24,455 nt of DNA, from IMG/VR virus record IMGVR_UViG_3300034190_000036, positions 1 to 24,455 of that record; one strand, given 5' to 3'. Each line of letters starts with the position of its first letter. Position 1 is the first letter of the stretch. The notes beneath the pieces are model-generated. The model searched no databases. It was not told the DNA's origin and saw only the letters and a list, made by a program, of their open reading frames with translations. The translations under genes and the position numbers were made by a program. Below, piece by piece: positions 6,651 through 14,764 of this stretch. This stretch comes from a virus.

Positions 6651-7376
6651 ATGGTCGGTTACGGTTCAAGTAATTTTGGCACCCGGTTATTTGGGTTTGA
6701 CGGCACCGTAAAAGATGCCGCCGCTCAAGTAACCGCAAGTGCGTCTTTTGCTTCCGTAGCCTTTAAGACAGCTGCGGGTGTTTCCGCAATATCATCAACG
6801 GCAGGTGTAACGGCCAGCGGCCTAAAAGTTCTTGACGGGTCGGCAAGTGTCACGGCAACGTCAACTGGCTCAGCCGCTGCTGATATTATTGTTGATGCCG
6901 CAGCTACAATTTCGGCTGTTTCTTCAGCAGACGCAACAGCGGAAAAAGAATTTCGCTTTACTGTTTTGATAACTGCAACCGGGACAATGGCAACGGTGGG
7001 TGTCAAGAACGCTTCGGCGTCAATGACGATTTCACCGCAGCTTACGGTTACGTCTGATAGTTTGCGCGTGAGAGAGGGTTCTGCCGACGCCGTTTCGTCT
7101 GCCGCCTTTAGTAGTAACGCCGTGTATGAGGCTGTTGGGGCTTCGCAATGCTCTCCAGTTGTTAATGTTGTAACCGCCGCCGCCGCAACTTATCGCGGTC
7201 ATGGAGGCATGACTTCATCGTCTCAAACTATCGCCAATGGCCAAATTACGGCTAGAGGTGAGGCGACAGCTTCTGGCAAGTCAACAACAGTTGTGTCCGC
7301 ACGATACAAGTGGAATGATGCGGCAGACCCGACTACTTCGTGGTCTAAAGCAGATTATTTAGAAAGGGCCGCGTAA
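6651..7376 (+). CDS. Ala/Ser/Thr-rich fibre-like structural protein, 241 aa
   Basis: The N-terminus [16 protein letters not shown] looks like the short aromatic/Gly lead of many phage fibre-associated proteins. The body is a long low-complexity run of alternating Ala, Ser, Thr and Val ([12 protein letters not shown]..., [13 protein letters not shown]...), consistent with repeated beta strands. The C-terminus ([22 protein letters not shown]) is more complex and probably a folded tip. No enzymatic motif is seen. It starts 2 bases after the previous stop and overlaps the next gene by one base (TAATG). A structural role in the fibre complex is inferred from composition and position. Confidence 0.65.
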   Translation: MVGYGSSNFGTRLFGFDGTVKDAAAQVTASASFASVAFKTAAGVSAISSTAGVTASGLKVLDGSASVTATSTGSAAADIIVDAAATISAVSSADATAEKEFRFTVLITATGTMATVGVKNASASMTISPQLTVTSDSLRVREGSADAVSSAAFSSNAVYEAVGASQCSPVVNVVTAAAATYRGHGGMTSSSQTIANGQITARGEATASGKSTTVVSARYKWNDAADPTTSWSKADYLERAA

Positions 7377-7564
7377 TGGCTGATGGAACTACAACAAACT
7401 ATAGCTTTGTTAAGCCCGAAGTCGGCGCGTCCGAAGACACTTGGGGAACGAAGTTAAACGCAAACTGGGACAGTGTTGATACTGTTCTTGAAAACATTCA
7501 AGATGATGTGGACGTAAAGGCGTCAACAGGCAAGGCCATTGCTATGGCAATCGTTTTCGGTTAA
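7376..7564 (+). CDS. short fibre-anchor-like protein, 62 aa
   Basis: [19 protein letters not shown] and [10 protein letters not shown] form the motif that commonly opens phage tail-fibre proteins. Here it forms nearly the whole protein, with a short tail ending in AIAMAIVFG. It could be a free-standing attachment adaptor or the remnant of a longer fibre. It is translated by TAATG overlap from the preceding gene. Confidence 0.7.
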   Translation: MADGTTTNYSFVKPEVGASEDTWGTKLNANWDSVDTVLENIQDDVDVKASTGKAIAMAIVFG

Positions 7565-7576
7565 AGGAGAAAATCA

Positions 7577-7951
7577 ATGGCCGCACCAAACGTAGTAAAT
7601 GTTGCAACAATTACAGGCAAAACTGCCACGGTTGCACTTTCAACAACATCCGCCACAACGCTGGTCAGCAACGCTGCATCCAGCGGCAAGGTGTTTAAGA
7701 TCAACATGATCCAGATTGCTAACGTAGACGGCACAAACGCCTGTGACGTTACGGTGGACATGCACAGCGCAGCATCTGGCGGCGGCACAGCATACTCGCT
7801 GGTTTCAACTGCATCGGTCCCTGCTGACGCTTCATTGATTGCTGTCGATAAGAACACAGCGTTGTATCTTGAGGAAGACAAGTCGATCACAGCAACTGCC
7901 AGTGCAGCTAACGACCTTGAAGTCATCGTGAGCTACGAAGAAATCTCGTAA
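7577..7951 (+). CDS. small beta-rich virion protein, 124 aa
   Basis: The protein alternates Thr/Ala/Val strands (NVATITGKTATVALSTTSAT, then FKINMIQIANVDGTNACDV and a charged C-terminal LEVIVSYEEIS), consistent with a single beta-sandwich. Proteins of this look sit among fibre genes in marine phages, though I cannot name a family with certainty. A perfect AAAGGAG lies 8-9 bases before ATG 7577. It is followed by AAGGAG and the first propeller gene, so it probably serves the same fibre complex. Confidence 0.65.
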   Translation: MAAPNVVNVATITGKTATVALSTTSATTLVSNAASSGKVFKINMIQIANVDGTNACDVTVDMHSAASGGGTAYSLVSTASVPADASLIAVDKNTALYLEEDKSITATASAANDLEVIVSYEEIS

Positions 7952-7962
7952 GGAGAGCCGCC

Positions 7963-9420
7963 ATGCGTTTGATCGGCAATGTAGAGAAAGACGCTCAGGT
8001 AAGGGCGGTGGCTTCTGGTGCTTTGCCCAGCGGTGATACTGTTATTGTGAACAGCGATGGGACTGTGAGTGTTGTAGGTGGGTCAAGTGCTAGTCAAACC
8101 TTGGGTTCTGCCGTTGACTTTGAAACAGGAACAACAGAGTTTACACAAATTGCGTATGATGCAGCAAACGATAAGGTTGTAATAACTTTTCAAGAAGGCG
8201 GAAGAGGTCAAGCAATCGTCGGAACCGTCAGCGGCACGTCCATATCGTTTGGAACGCCCGTTATTTGGGACTCAGGTTCCCAGACACAGGTAATTGCGCC
8301 AATATCATATGATGCTGCTTCTGAAAAATTATTAATTGCTTATAGAAACCCAAATGCTGCCGGTGGGGGATATGCAAGAGTCGGTACTGTTAGCGGCACG
8401 TCCATATCCTTTGGAACTGCCGCAGCGTTTGAAAGTGCCAGCGTTTATCCCAATGCTTCTGTCTACGACTCAGGCAGCGGGAAAGTAATTATTACTTATC
8501 GAAAAGCAACTGACAGCTATAGGGGGTACGCCGTTACGGCTACAATCAGCGGGACATCTGTCAGTTTTGGGACGCCTGTAAAATTTAGTAGCGGTAACTC
8601 AGGAATTTATACGTCGATGGCGTATGATGCGACGAGCAACAAAACAGTAATAGTTTGGACAGACAGTGATTACCTCACTCAATTACGGTATCGTGTGGCT
8701 ACAGTTAGCGGAACATCTATAAGTTACGGAACAGTTGGGAATGTGCATACGTTTTCTGCTTCTCCGACGCATTCTGCTGTGACATTTGACGATGTTAATA
8801 ACAAATTTGTTGCTGCTTTTAGAGACCTTGACAATAGCAATTACGGGTCGGTGTGTCTTGGTACTATTAGTGGAACGGATATGGTTTGGGACGCCACGCC
8901 TACAGTGTTCAACTCTGGAAATTCTGAGTATATGAAGATGACTTTTGACAGTAACGCTGGAAAGGTTGTTATTTTCTTCAGAGATGGTTCTGACGGCGAT
9001 GCAAGCAAACTTGTTGTAGGAGAGGTTTCGGGGTCTGCTATAAGTTTTGGGTCGCTAGTGGAAGTAGGCACTAGAGCTTTTGAAACATCATTGGCTTTTG
9101 ACTCCACAAGCAATGTTGTAGTTATAGCCTATAGAGACCTAGATGACGGCAACGATGGAACGTCTAACGTGTTCCAAAACGCCTACACCTCTACCAACCT
9201 CACCGCCGAGAACTTTCTTGGCTTCGCTGCGCACACATACGCTGACACGCAGAGTGCCTTGGTCAACTCGACCTGCACCGTGGACCGCAATCAGACGAGT
9301 TTAACTGCGGGTCAGACTTACTATGTTCAAACTGATGGCTCTCTAGGCACAACGGCGGCTGATCCGTCTGTCGTGGCTGGCACTGCCATCTCCTCTACTG
9401 AAATCATCGTGAAAGGTTAA
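7963..9420 (+). CDS. propeller-type receptor-binding protein A, 485 aa
   Basis: This is the first of three paralogs. N-terminal cap: residues 1-40 (VASGALPSGDTVIVNSDGTVSVV). Residues about 46-404 hold seven imperfect repeats of about 50 aa built on [YF]DxxxxKVVIxYR...VGTVSGTSISFGTPV. Seven such beta repeats are best read as a seven-bladed propeller. The C-terminal cap (405-485) has TSTNLTAENFLGF and GQTYYVQTDGSLGTTAADPSVVAGTAIS, a module I associate with marine phage fibres. It is the most divergent of the three: repeats 4 and 5 lose part of the consensus. AAGGAGAGCC precedes ATG 7963. The role as a host-binding protein is inferred from position, repeat structure and variability. Confidence 0.7.
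   Translation: MRLIGNVEKDAQVRAVASGALPSGDTVIVNSDGTVSVVGGSSASQTLGSAVDFETGTTEFTQIAYDAANDKVVITFQEGGRGQAIVGTVSGTSISFGTPVIWDSGSQTQVIAPISYDAASEKLLIAYRNPNAAGGGYARVGTVSGTSISFGTAAAFESASVYPNASVYDSGSGKVIITYRKATDSYRGYAVTATISGTSVSFGTPVKFSSGNSGIYTSMAYDATSNKTVIVWTDSDYLTQLRYRVATVSGTSISYGTVGNVHTFSASPTHSAVTFDDVNNKFVAAFRDLDNSNYGSVCLGTISGTDMVWDATPTVFNSGNSEYMKMTFDSNAGKVVIFFRDGSDGDASKLVVGEVSGSAISFGSLVEVGTRAFETSLAFDSTSNVVVIAYRDLDDGNDGTSNVFQNAYTSTNLTAENFLGFAAHTYADTQSALVNSTCTVDRNQTSLTAGQTYYVQTDGSLGTTAADPSVVAGTAISSTEIIVKG
8098..9174 (+). repeat. seven protein-level repeats of propeller A
   Basis: Seven copies of a roughly 50-aa unit are visible in translation; each contains a [FY]Dxxx(x)K/VVVI strand and, in most copies, a GTxSGTSISFG strand. 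At the DNA level they are diverged. Sampled lines are AT-rich (21 of 60 G+C at 8281-8340), unlike the flanking caps (34 of 60 at both 7981-8040 and 9181-9240). Confidence 0.65.
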
Positions 9421-9424
9421 ACTG

Positions 9425-9688
9425 ATGAAGACCATCGTTGAAACATCCAGCGGCTTGAGCAAGTACCTTCTTGCTGATGACGTGACTATTACTGCTACTG
9501 CAGAGAGCATCACTGTAGGTGATCCTGCACAGTTCATCATTGGTGACTTGAACAGCACCACAGTGACCGTCACTGACAACGTGACCAACTCCCCTGCGGA
9601 TTGGTCTGGCAACAAGTATTTCTTCGACGGTACGACTTGGACGTTGAACCCTGATTGGGTAGACCCAACACTAGACGACGAGGAATAA
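9425..9688 (+). CDS. small conserved-looking fibre-region protein, 87 aa
   Basis: It begins MKTIVETSSGLSKYLLADDV and continues with VGDPAQFIIGDLNSTTVTV and a tryptophan-rich C-terminus (NKYFFDGTTWTLNPDWVDP). I have the impression of similar small proteins near fibre genes of marine phages but know no proven function. Its place between propeller genes A and B, with 4-base gaps on both sides, suggests it works with them, for example as a tip or an assembly factor; that is inference. Its acidic tail DPTLDDEE is unlike the neighbours. Confidence 0.65.
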   Translation: MKTIVETSSGLSKYLLADDVTITATAESITVGDPAQFIIGDLNSTTVTVTDNVTNSPADWSGNKYFFDGTTWTLNPDWVDPTLDDEE

Positions 9689-9692
9689 TCAT

Positions 9693-11153
9693 ATGCGCAC
9701 CATTGGTACACCCAGCACGCAAGCACGGAAGCTGAACGCCATTGCCAGTGGTGCGTTGCCCAATGGTGATCCTGTTATCGTTAATGCTGACGGGACGGTG
9801 AGTGCGGCGTCTGAGACAAGTGTTAGCCAAGCATACGGAACTGCGGTTGTTTTTGAGGCGGGTGCGCCCAATGTTGTTTCATCAACATTTGACAGCAGCA
9901 GCAACAAGGTTGTCATAGCTTACGCTGACGCAGGGAACTCTAACTATTGCACTGCGGTTGTTGGCACTGTTGATCCATCTGACAACTCAATTACCTTTGG
10001 ATCACCTGCCGTTGCATCATCTAATTACGCTGAGTTTCTTGGCGTTACGTTTGACAGTAATAGCAACAAAGTTGTCATATGTTTTAGTGATGCAAGCAAT
10101 TCAAATCACGGCAAGGCGGTCGTCGGCACCGTCAGCGGCGACACTATTAGCTTCGGCACTGAGGTTGTTTTTGAGGCAAATACAACAGCCGACATGGCGG
10201 CCACATTTGATAGCAGCGAAAATAAAGTTGTTATTGCGTACAAAGACAGCGCAAATTCAAATAAGGGGACGGCAATAGTCGGGACGGTAAGCGGCACGTC
10301 TATTAGTTTTGGGACTGCTGTAGTGTTCGAGCAAGGTTCAACAATACAAATTGGAGCCACTTTTGACACCAGCAACAACAAAGTCGTAATTGTCTATGAT
10401 GACCTTACAAATTCTAATTATGGCACCGCTGTTGTCGGCACTGTAAGCGGTACGGCTATCAGCTTTGGCACTCCTGTTGTTTATGAGTCGGCATTGTCTT
10501 ACGCCAACACTGCTGTTTTTGACTCAACCAATAATAAAATTGTTGTTATTTATAGAGACGGTGGAAATTCCTTTTACGCAACTTCGGTGGTTGGTACCGT
10601 CAGCGGCGACACTATTAGCTTCGGCACTCCTGTAGTTGTTTTTGCTGCAAGCAATATTGTAACAAGCACTTTCGACAGCGCTGGTGGCAAGGTAATTGCG
10701 TTTTATAGAGACTTCGCTACTCCAAGCGATGCCGCCATTAAAGTTGGCACCGTTAGTGGCACTTCTATCAGCTTTGGCTCTGAGGTTATCGTGGGTACCT
10801 CTGGCGGCAACATCTACGTTTCCGCTACATTTGATAGCAACTCAAATAAAGTTGTTGTCTCATATAGTGATGCAAGTAACTCAAACGCTGGGACTTCCGT
10901 AGTATTCCAACCAGCCTACACCTCCACCAACCTAACCTCCGAAAACTACATCGGCCTATCCAGCAACGGCTACCCTGACACTGCTGGGGCCACCATTGAT
11001 GTGCAAGGTGCGATAAACGACAGGCAATCAGGTTTGACTGCGGGTCAGGCATACTACGTCCAGACGGATGGCACACTAACCACAACCGCTGGAGACCCAA
11101 GTGTCTTCGCTGGCACAGCCATATCGGCAACCAAGATGATCGTGAAAGGCTAG
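9693..11153 (+). CDS. propeller-type receptor-binding protein B, 486 aa
   Basis: This is the second paralog and the most regular. The N-cap (1-40) contains IASGALPNGDPVIVNADGTVS. Seven repeats (about 46-405) each carry FDSxxNKVVIxYxDxxNSxxGTAVVGTVSGxxISFGT. The C-cap (406-486) carries TNLTSENYIGL, SGLTAGQAYYVQTDGTLTTT and AGDPSVFAGTAISATKMIVKG. The first half-strand (AYGTAVVFEAG) and the last (AGTSVVFQPA) could close the ring, as propellers usually do. Two repeats share a 33-nt perfect match (10128-10160 and 10596-10628). The propeller fold is inferred from repeat number and pattern. Host receptor binding is the likely role. Confidence 0.72.
   Translation: MRTIGTPSTQARKLNAIASGALPNGDPVIVNADGTVSAASETSVSQAYGTAVVFEAGAPNVVSSTFDSSSNKVVIAYADAGNSNYCTAVVGTVDPSDNSITFGSPAVASSNYAEFLGVTFDSNSNKVVICFSDASNSNHGKAVVGTVSGDTISFGTEVVFEANTTADMAATFDSSENKVVIAYKDSANSNKGTAIVGTVSGTSISFGTAVVFEQGSTIQIGATFDTSNNKVVIVYDDLTNSNYGTAVVGTVSGTAISFGTPVVYESALSYANTAVFDSTNNKIVVIYRDGGNSFYATSVVGTVSGDTISFGTPVVVFAASNIVTSTFDSAGGKVIAFYRDFATPSDAAIKVGTVSGTSISFGSEVIVGTSGGNIYVSATFDSNSNKVVVSYSDASNSNAGTSVVFQPAYTSTNLTSENYIGLSSNGYPDTAGATIDVQGAINDRQSGLTAGQAYYVQTDGTLTTTAGDPSVFAGTAISATKMIVKG
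10128..10160 (+). repeat. 33-nt perfect direct repeat, copy 1
   Basis: It encodes the VSGDTISFGT strand of propeller B and is identical to the copy at 10596-10628, while the flanking blade sequence differs. Confidence 0.85.
10596..10628 (+). repeat. 33-nt perfect direct repeat, copy 2
   Basis: Identical to 10128-10160, with its start 468 nt downstream in the same reading frame. It is a possible site for unequal recombination or gene conversion between blades. Confidence 0.85.
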
Positions 11154-11156
11154 ACC

Positions 11157-12629
11157 ATGAGAACTATCCCAGAGTTACAAGAGGGTACGCATAGGGCCAA
11201 GGCTTCTGGTACTCTGCCGAATGGTAAGCCTGTTATCGTTAATGCTGACGGCACTGTTAGTGTTGTTAATTTGGCGTCTTCAAGCCAGTCCGTTGGAAGC
11301 TCTACTGCTTTTTCCGTATCTTCAATTTCTTGGGTTTCGTCCACCTTTGATAGCAGCAGCAATAAGGTTGTTATTGCTTATCAAGATGACGGATTTCCAA
11401 GAGGCTACGCAGTCGTTGGTACTGTCAGCGGCGCGTCCATATCCTTCGGAACTCCTGTAATGTTCAACAGCGGAGCTTCAACGTATATTGCTTGTACCTT
11501 TGACAGCAACTCTAATAAAGTTGTTATAGCTTATCGCCAGTCTAATACAGCAGGCTATTCTGTAGTCGGAACCGTTAGCGGGACTAGCATTAGCTTTGGC
11601 AGCACAATTACCTTTAACAGCACAAGTGGATGTCTATTTGTGGGGCTGACTTTTGACAGCAGTTCCAACAAGGCAGTTGCTGTTTGGCGGGACCAAGAGC
11701 AAGGCAATGACGGATATGCCGCTGTCGGGACTGTAAGTGGAACATCAATTAGCTGGGGAACTCGTGTAAGGTTTCAAACTGGGTCTAGCTCTACAAATTT
11801 CCTCTCCGCTGCGTTTGATAGCAATGCAAACAAAGTTGTTATTGCATATAGTAACGCCTCTAATTCTAGTTATGGTACGGCAATTGTCGGAACCGTTAGC
11901 GGGACTAGCATCAGCTTTGGCTCTGCAACCGTGTATGAAAGCTCAACTGTCTATGACACTTCTTGTGTCTATGACGCAAGCGCCCAAAAAATTGTTATTG
12001 CGTATGTTGACGCTGGTAATAGCTCAAAAGGCACAGCAGTGGTCGGAACCGTCAGCGGCACTAGCATCAGCTTTGGAACACCTATTTATATCGGGGGCGG
12101 CTCTGGCGTTACAATTGGGGACACAGGCCCAACGGGTATAGCCTATGATGCTAACGCCCAAAAAGTTATTATTGCATATGAGGACGAAAGCAATAATTCG
12201 TATGGCACAGTCGTTTCGGGAACTGTAAGCGGAACCTCAATAAGTTTTGAAACTCCACTTGTTTTTGCAAACAACAGTTCTGGAGTTGTATATACAAGCG
12301 CAACTTACGATAGCTTTAATCAGAAGGTAGCGGTTTCCTATGTAAACTCAAACGATAGTGATGGTTATGGCGCAGTATTTTCGCCAGCGGCACAGGCCAC
12401 CAACCTCACCTCCGAGAACTACATTGGCATGTCTCAGGGCGGCTCTGTAGCAGACGGTAGCAGCGCCACGGTAGACATCATCGGCTCACTCAGCACAAAC
12501 CAGTCTGGCCTCACCGCAGGGCAGCAATATTACGTCCAGACAGACGGGACGATAGGAGAGACCGCTGACGATCCGAGTGTCTTTGCAGGGACAGCAATAT
12601 CTGCTACAAGTTTAGTAGTAAAAACATAA
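11157..12629 (+). CDS. propeller-type receptor-binding protein C, 490 aa
   Basis: This is the third paralog. The N-cap has KASGTLPNGKPVIVNADGTVSVV. Seven repeats lie at about residues 45-408, nearly all with VGTVSGTSISFG. The C-cap (409-490) has TNLTSENYIGM and QQYYVQTDGTIGETADDPSVFAGTAIS. Loops between blades differ from A and B (for example QEQGNDGYAAV and GGGSGVTIGDTGP), as expected of surfaces that contact different receptors. It starts 3 bases after the stop of B with AAAGG upstream, so B and C are probably made together. It could be a third receptor-binding subunit or a redundant copy. Confidence 0.7.
   Translation: MRTIPELQEGTHRAKASGTLPNGKPVIVNADGTVSVVNLASSSQSVGSSTAFSVSSISWVSSTFDSSSNKVVIAYQDDGFPRGYAVVGTVSGASISFGTPVMFNSGASTYIACTFDSNSNKVVIAYRQSNTAGYSVVGTVSGTSISFGSTITFNSTSGCLFVGLTFDSSSNKAVAVWRDQEQGNDGYAAVGTVSGTSISWGTRVRFQTGSSSTNFLSAAFDSNANKVVIAYSNASNSSYGTAIVGTVSGTSISFGSATVYESSTVYDTSCVYDASAQKIVIAYVDAGNSSKGTAVVGTVSGTSISFGTPIYIGGGSGVTIGDTGPTGIAYDANAQKVIIAYEDESNNSYGTVVSGTVSGTSISFETPLVFANNSSGVVYTSATYDSFNQKVAVSYVNSNDSDGYGAVFSPAAQATNLTSENYIGMSQGGSVADGSSATVDIIGSLSTNQSGLTAGQQYYVQTDGTIGETADDPSVFAGTAISATSLVVKT
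11289..12380 (+). repeat. seven protein-level repeats of propeller C
   Basis: Seven roughly 50-aa units with [FY]DSxxxKVVIAYxx and GTVSGTSISFG. Two of the strands share a long near-identical DNA stretch (about 11565-11600 and 11885-11920, one mismatch seen). Confidence 0.65.
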
Positions 12630-12638
12630 GGCGAAGCC

Positions 12639-14117
12639 ATGCCGTTAATTCCTCTCAACATCCCAGCAGGCCAATACAGAAACGGCACTGAGTTTCAGTC
12701 TCAGGGCCGCTGGCGTGACGCAGACCTTGTTCGGTGGCATGAGGGGGCGTTGCGCCCAGTGGGCGGATGGCGTCAGCGCGGAAGCGTGAACATCGACGGC
12801 GTTGCTCGTTCAATGGTTGCGTGGGAAGACAATTCAAGCAACAGGCGCATAGCTTTTGGAACGCACAACAAGCTCTACGCTATGGGGTCAGGCGATACGG
12901 TCAGCGACATTACTCCAGCCGGGTTCACGTCTGGCAGAGTGGACGCCACGGCGTTTACTGGGTACGGCGCGAAAACCTTTGGCGGTGGCCTTTACGGGCT
13001 TCCGGTAGAGGATACCAACAACATCCTCAAAGCAACCACATGGTCGTTGGAAAATTGGGGTGAGTACCTTTTGGGATGCACAGCCGACGACGGCAAGATT
13101 TACCAGTGGCAGCTCGACAATTCTACTCCAGCCGCCGTTTTGTCAAATGCGCCAGTAGACTGCTCCGCAATGATGGTAACGGAAGAGCGCTTTGTGTTTG
13201 CTCTGGGTGCTGGAGGAAACCCCAGAAACGTCTCGTGGTCCGACCGTGAAGACAACAACACATGGACACCCGCAGCCACAAACGAAGCTGGTGACATCGA
13301 AATACAAACAAACGGTGTAATATTAAAAGGTCTCCGCACACGCGGTCAGGCGTTGATACTTACCGACCAAGACGCCCACACAGCAACATATAGTGGCCCG
13401 CCATTTGTGTACGGTTTCCAAAGAGTTGGAACATCATGCGGGTTGATTGCTGCAAACGCTGCCGCGTCAATAGATCAGGGCGTTATTTGGATGGGGCAGC
13501 GCTCGTTCTTTACTTACAGCGGCGGTGCGGTCCAAGCGCTGCAATGCGACGTTGCCGATTATGTGTTTAGTGACATGAACAGCGACCAGAAGTCCAAAGT
13601 ACACGCCGTTGTCAACAGCCGCTTCAACGAAATTTGGTGGTTTTACCCCAGCGGATCAAGCATCGAGTGCGATAGGTATGTTGCGTATGACTACGCAGAA
13701 AACGTATGGATGACAGGCACTATTGACAGAACTGCCGGTGTGGATCGCGGCGTATTCCGCCAACCTCTTTGGATTTCTGCAGAGGGAATTCTATACGAGC
13801 AGGAAATAGGATTTAGTTACAGCGGAGTTTCGCCATTCGCAGAAACAGGGCCAATCTTGCTTGGAGCCGGGGATCAAGTGATGAGTGTGAAGGGTTTAAT
13901 ACCTGACGAAAAAACACTCGGGGATGTCAGTGCTTCTTTCAAAACTCGCTTTTACCCAACGGGCGAGGAAAAGACGCACGGCCCTTACAGCATGGAAAAT
14001 CCAACGAGCCTAAGATTTACGGGCCGACAGGTGAGAATGCGCGTCACGGGAGACGCCTCCTCAAGCTGGCGTGTCGGCATTATGCGGCTTGACGCGGTAG
14101 CTGGCGGTCGCAGATGA
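12639..14117 (+). CDS. tail nozzle/hub protein (P22 gp10 or T7 gp12-like role), 492 aa
   Basis: The N-terminus (LNIPAGQYRNGTEFQSQGRW, DADLVRWHEGALRPVGGWRQ) is typical of short-tailed phage proteins annotated as packaged-DNA stabilisation or tail tubular/nozzle proteins. The rest is beta-rich (WSDREDNNTWTPA, VIWMGQRSFFTYSG, RFNEIWWFYPSGSS) and reads like a propeller-containing tube protein. Such proteins close or extend the tail channel below the adaptor. The length is in the expected range. The start follows AAGGCGAAGCC. It overlaps the next gene by 4 bases (ATGA). The role is inferred from family resemblance and position, not from a catalytic motif. Confidence 0.65.
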   Translation: MPLIPLNIPAGQYRNGTEFQSQGRWRDADLVRWHEGALRPVGGWRQRGSVNIDGVARSMVAWEDNSSNRRIAFGTHNKLYAMGSGDTVSDITPAGFTSGRVDATAFTGYGAKTFGGGLYGLPVEDTNNILKATTWSLENWGEYLLGCTADDGKIYQWQLDNSTPAAVLSNAPVDCSAMMVTEERFVFALGAGGNPRNVSWSDREDNNTWTPAATNEAGDIEIQTNGVILKGLRTRGQALILTDQDAHTATYSGPPFVYGFQRVGTSCGLIAANAAASIDQGVIWMGQRSFFTYSGGAVQALQCDVADYVFSDMNSDQKSKVHAVVNSRFNEIWWFYPSGSSIECDRYVAYDYAENVWMTGTIDRTAGVDRGVFRQPLWISAEGILYEQEIGFSYSGVSPFAETGPILLGAGDQVMSVKGLIPDEKTLGDVSASFKTRFYPTGEEKTHGPYSMENPTSLRFTGRQVRMRVTGDASSSWRVGIMRLDAVAGGRR

Positions 14118-14764
14118 GCAGAATTGTTCCACCCCTCGCGCCAGACATTCGGCAATGGGCTGAGAATTTGCGCATATATCTTAGCCGCGCTTTAGACCAG
14201 ATGAGCTTCAAGGAGACCTATTCGTCTGCATCCGAAAATGGCGTCTTGCTGTGGGATAACGTAAACGGCTATCCTGTGGTCAGCAAAAACGGCGAGTGGC
14301 GTCAGGTTGTGCTGGAAGATGGCCAGTATGCTGGCGGCGTTACAACGGATCAGACTGCTGCGTCTACAAACACAGCGTACGCTTTGACGTACACATCAAG
14401 CATTGCCGATGGCATTACAAACGGCACACCAGCCTCCCGCATAGTTTTTGAAGAGGCTGGCGAGTACATGATTAGCTTTTCGGCTCAAATTTCATCTACG
14501 TCCAGTTCAACTGTAAACTTTTGGTTTTGGCCCCGCGTCAACGGCGTTGACGTTGCTGGGTCAACGATGAAGAACGCACTGCATCAAAACGGGGCGACGC
14601 TTGTTGTATCTCGGTCTGTTATCTTTAACTTTGCCGCCGGAGATTACTTGGAAGCCATGTGGGCTGTTGACAGCACCAGCGGATTTCTTGATGCAGCTGC
14701 GGCAACGGCGTTTGCACCAGCAGCGCCGTCCTCAACCATTGCGATAACGAGGCTGCACGGATGA
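14114..14764 (+). CDS. virion protein with a C-terminal TNF/C1q-like jelly-roll, 216 aa
   Basis: Residues 1-40 are a helical lead (PDIRQWAENLRIYLSRALDQM). The C-terminal part (about 80-216) has the strand pattern RIVFEEAGEYMISFSAQ, VNFWFWPRVNGVDVAGSTM, SRSVIFNFAAGDYLEAMWAV and a final TIAITRLHG. That matches the C1q/TNF-like jelly-roll seen in many phage fibre and capsid-decoration proteins. It is probably a trimeric external protein. It is translationally coupled to its neighbours by ATGA overlaps on both sides. Confidence 0.65.
   Translation: MSRIVPPLAPDIRQWAENLRIYLSRALDQMSFKETYSSASENGVLLWDNVNGYPVVSKNGEWRQVVLEDGQYAGGVTTDQTAASTNTAYALTYTSSIADGITNGTPASRIVFEEAGEYMISFSAQISSTSSSTVNFWFWPRVNGVDVAGSTMKNALHQNGATLVVSRSVIFNFAAGDYLEAMWAVDSTSGFLDAAAATAFAPAAPSSTIAITRLHG

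Larger units (their letters stand above)
9828..10907 (+). repeat. seven protein-level repeats of propeller B
   Basis: Repeat starts are recognisable at STFDSSSNKV, VTFDSNSNKV, ATFDSSENKV, ATFDTSNNKV, AVFDSTNNKI, STFDSAGGKV and ATFDSNSNKV, spaced about 50-54 residues. Several share short identical DNA stretches in the VSGxxISFG strand. Confidence 0.7.

Noticed and set aside
8098-12380. CRISPR-like array
   Set aside because: The repeats are in-frame coding repeats of about 150 bp, imperfect and without unique spacers of constant length.
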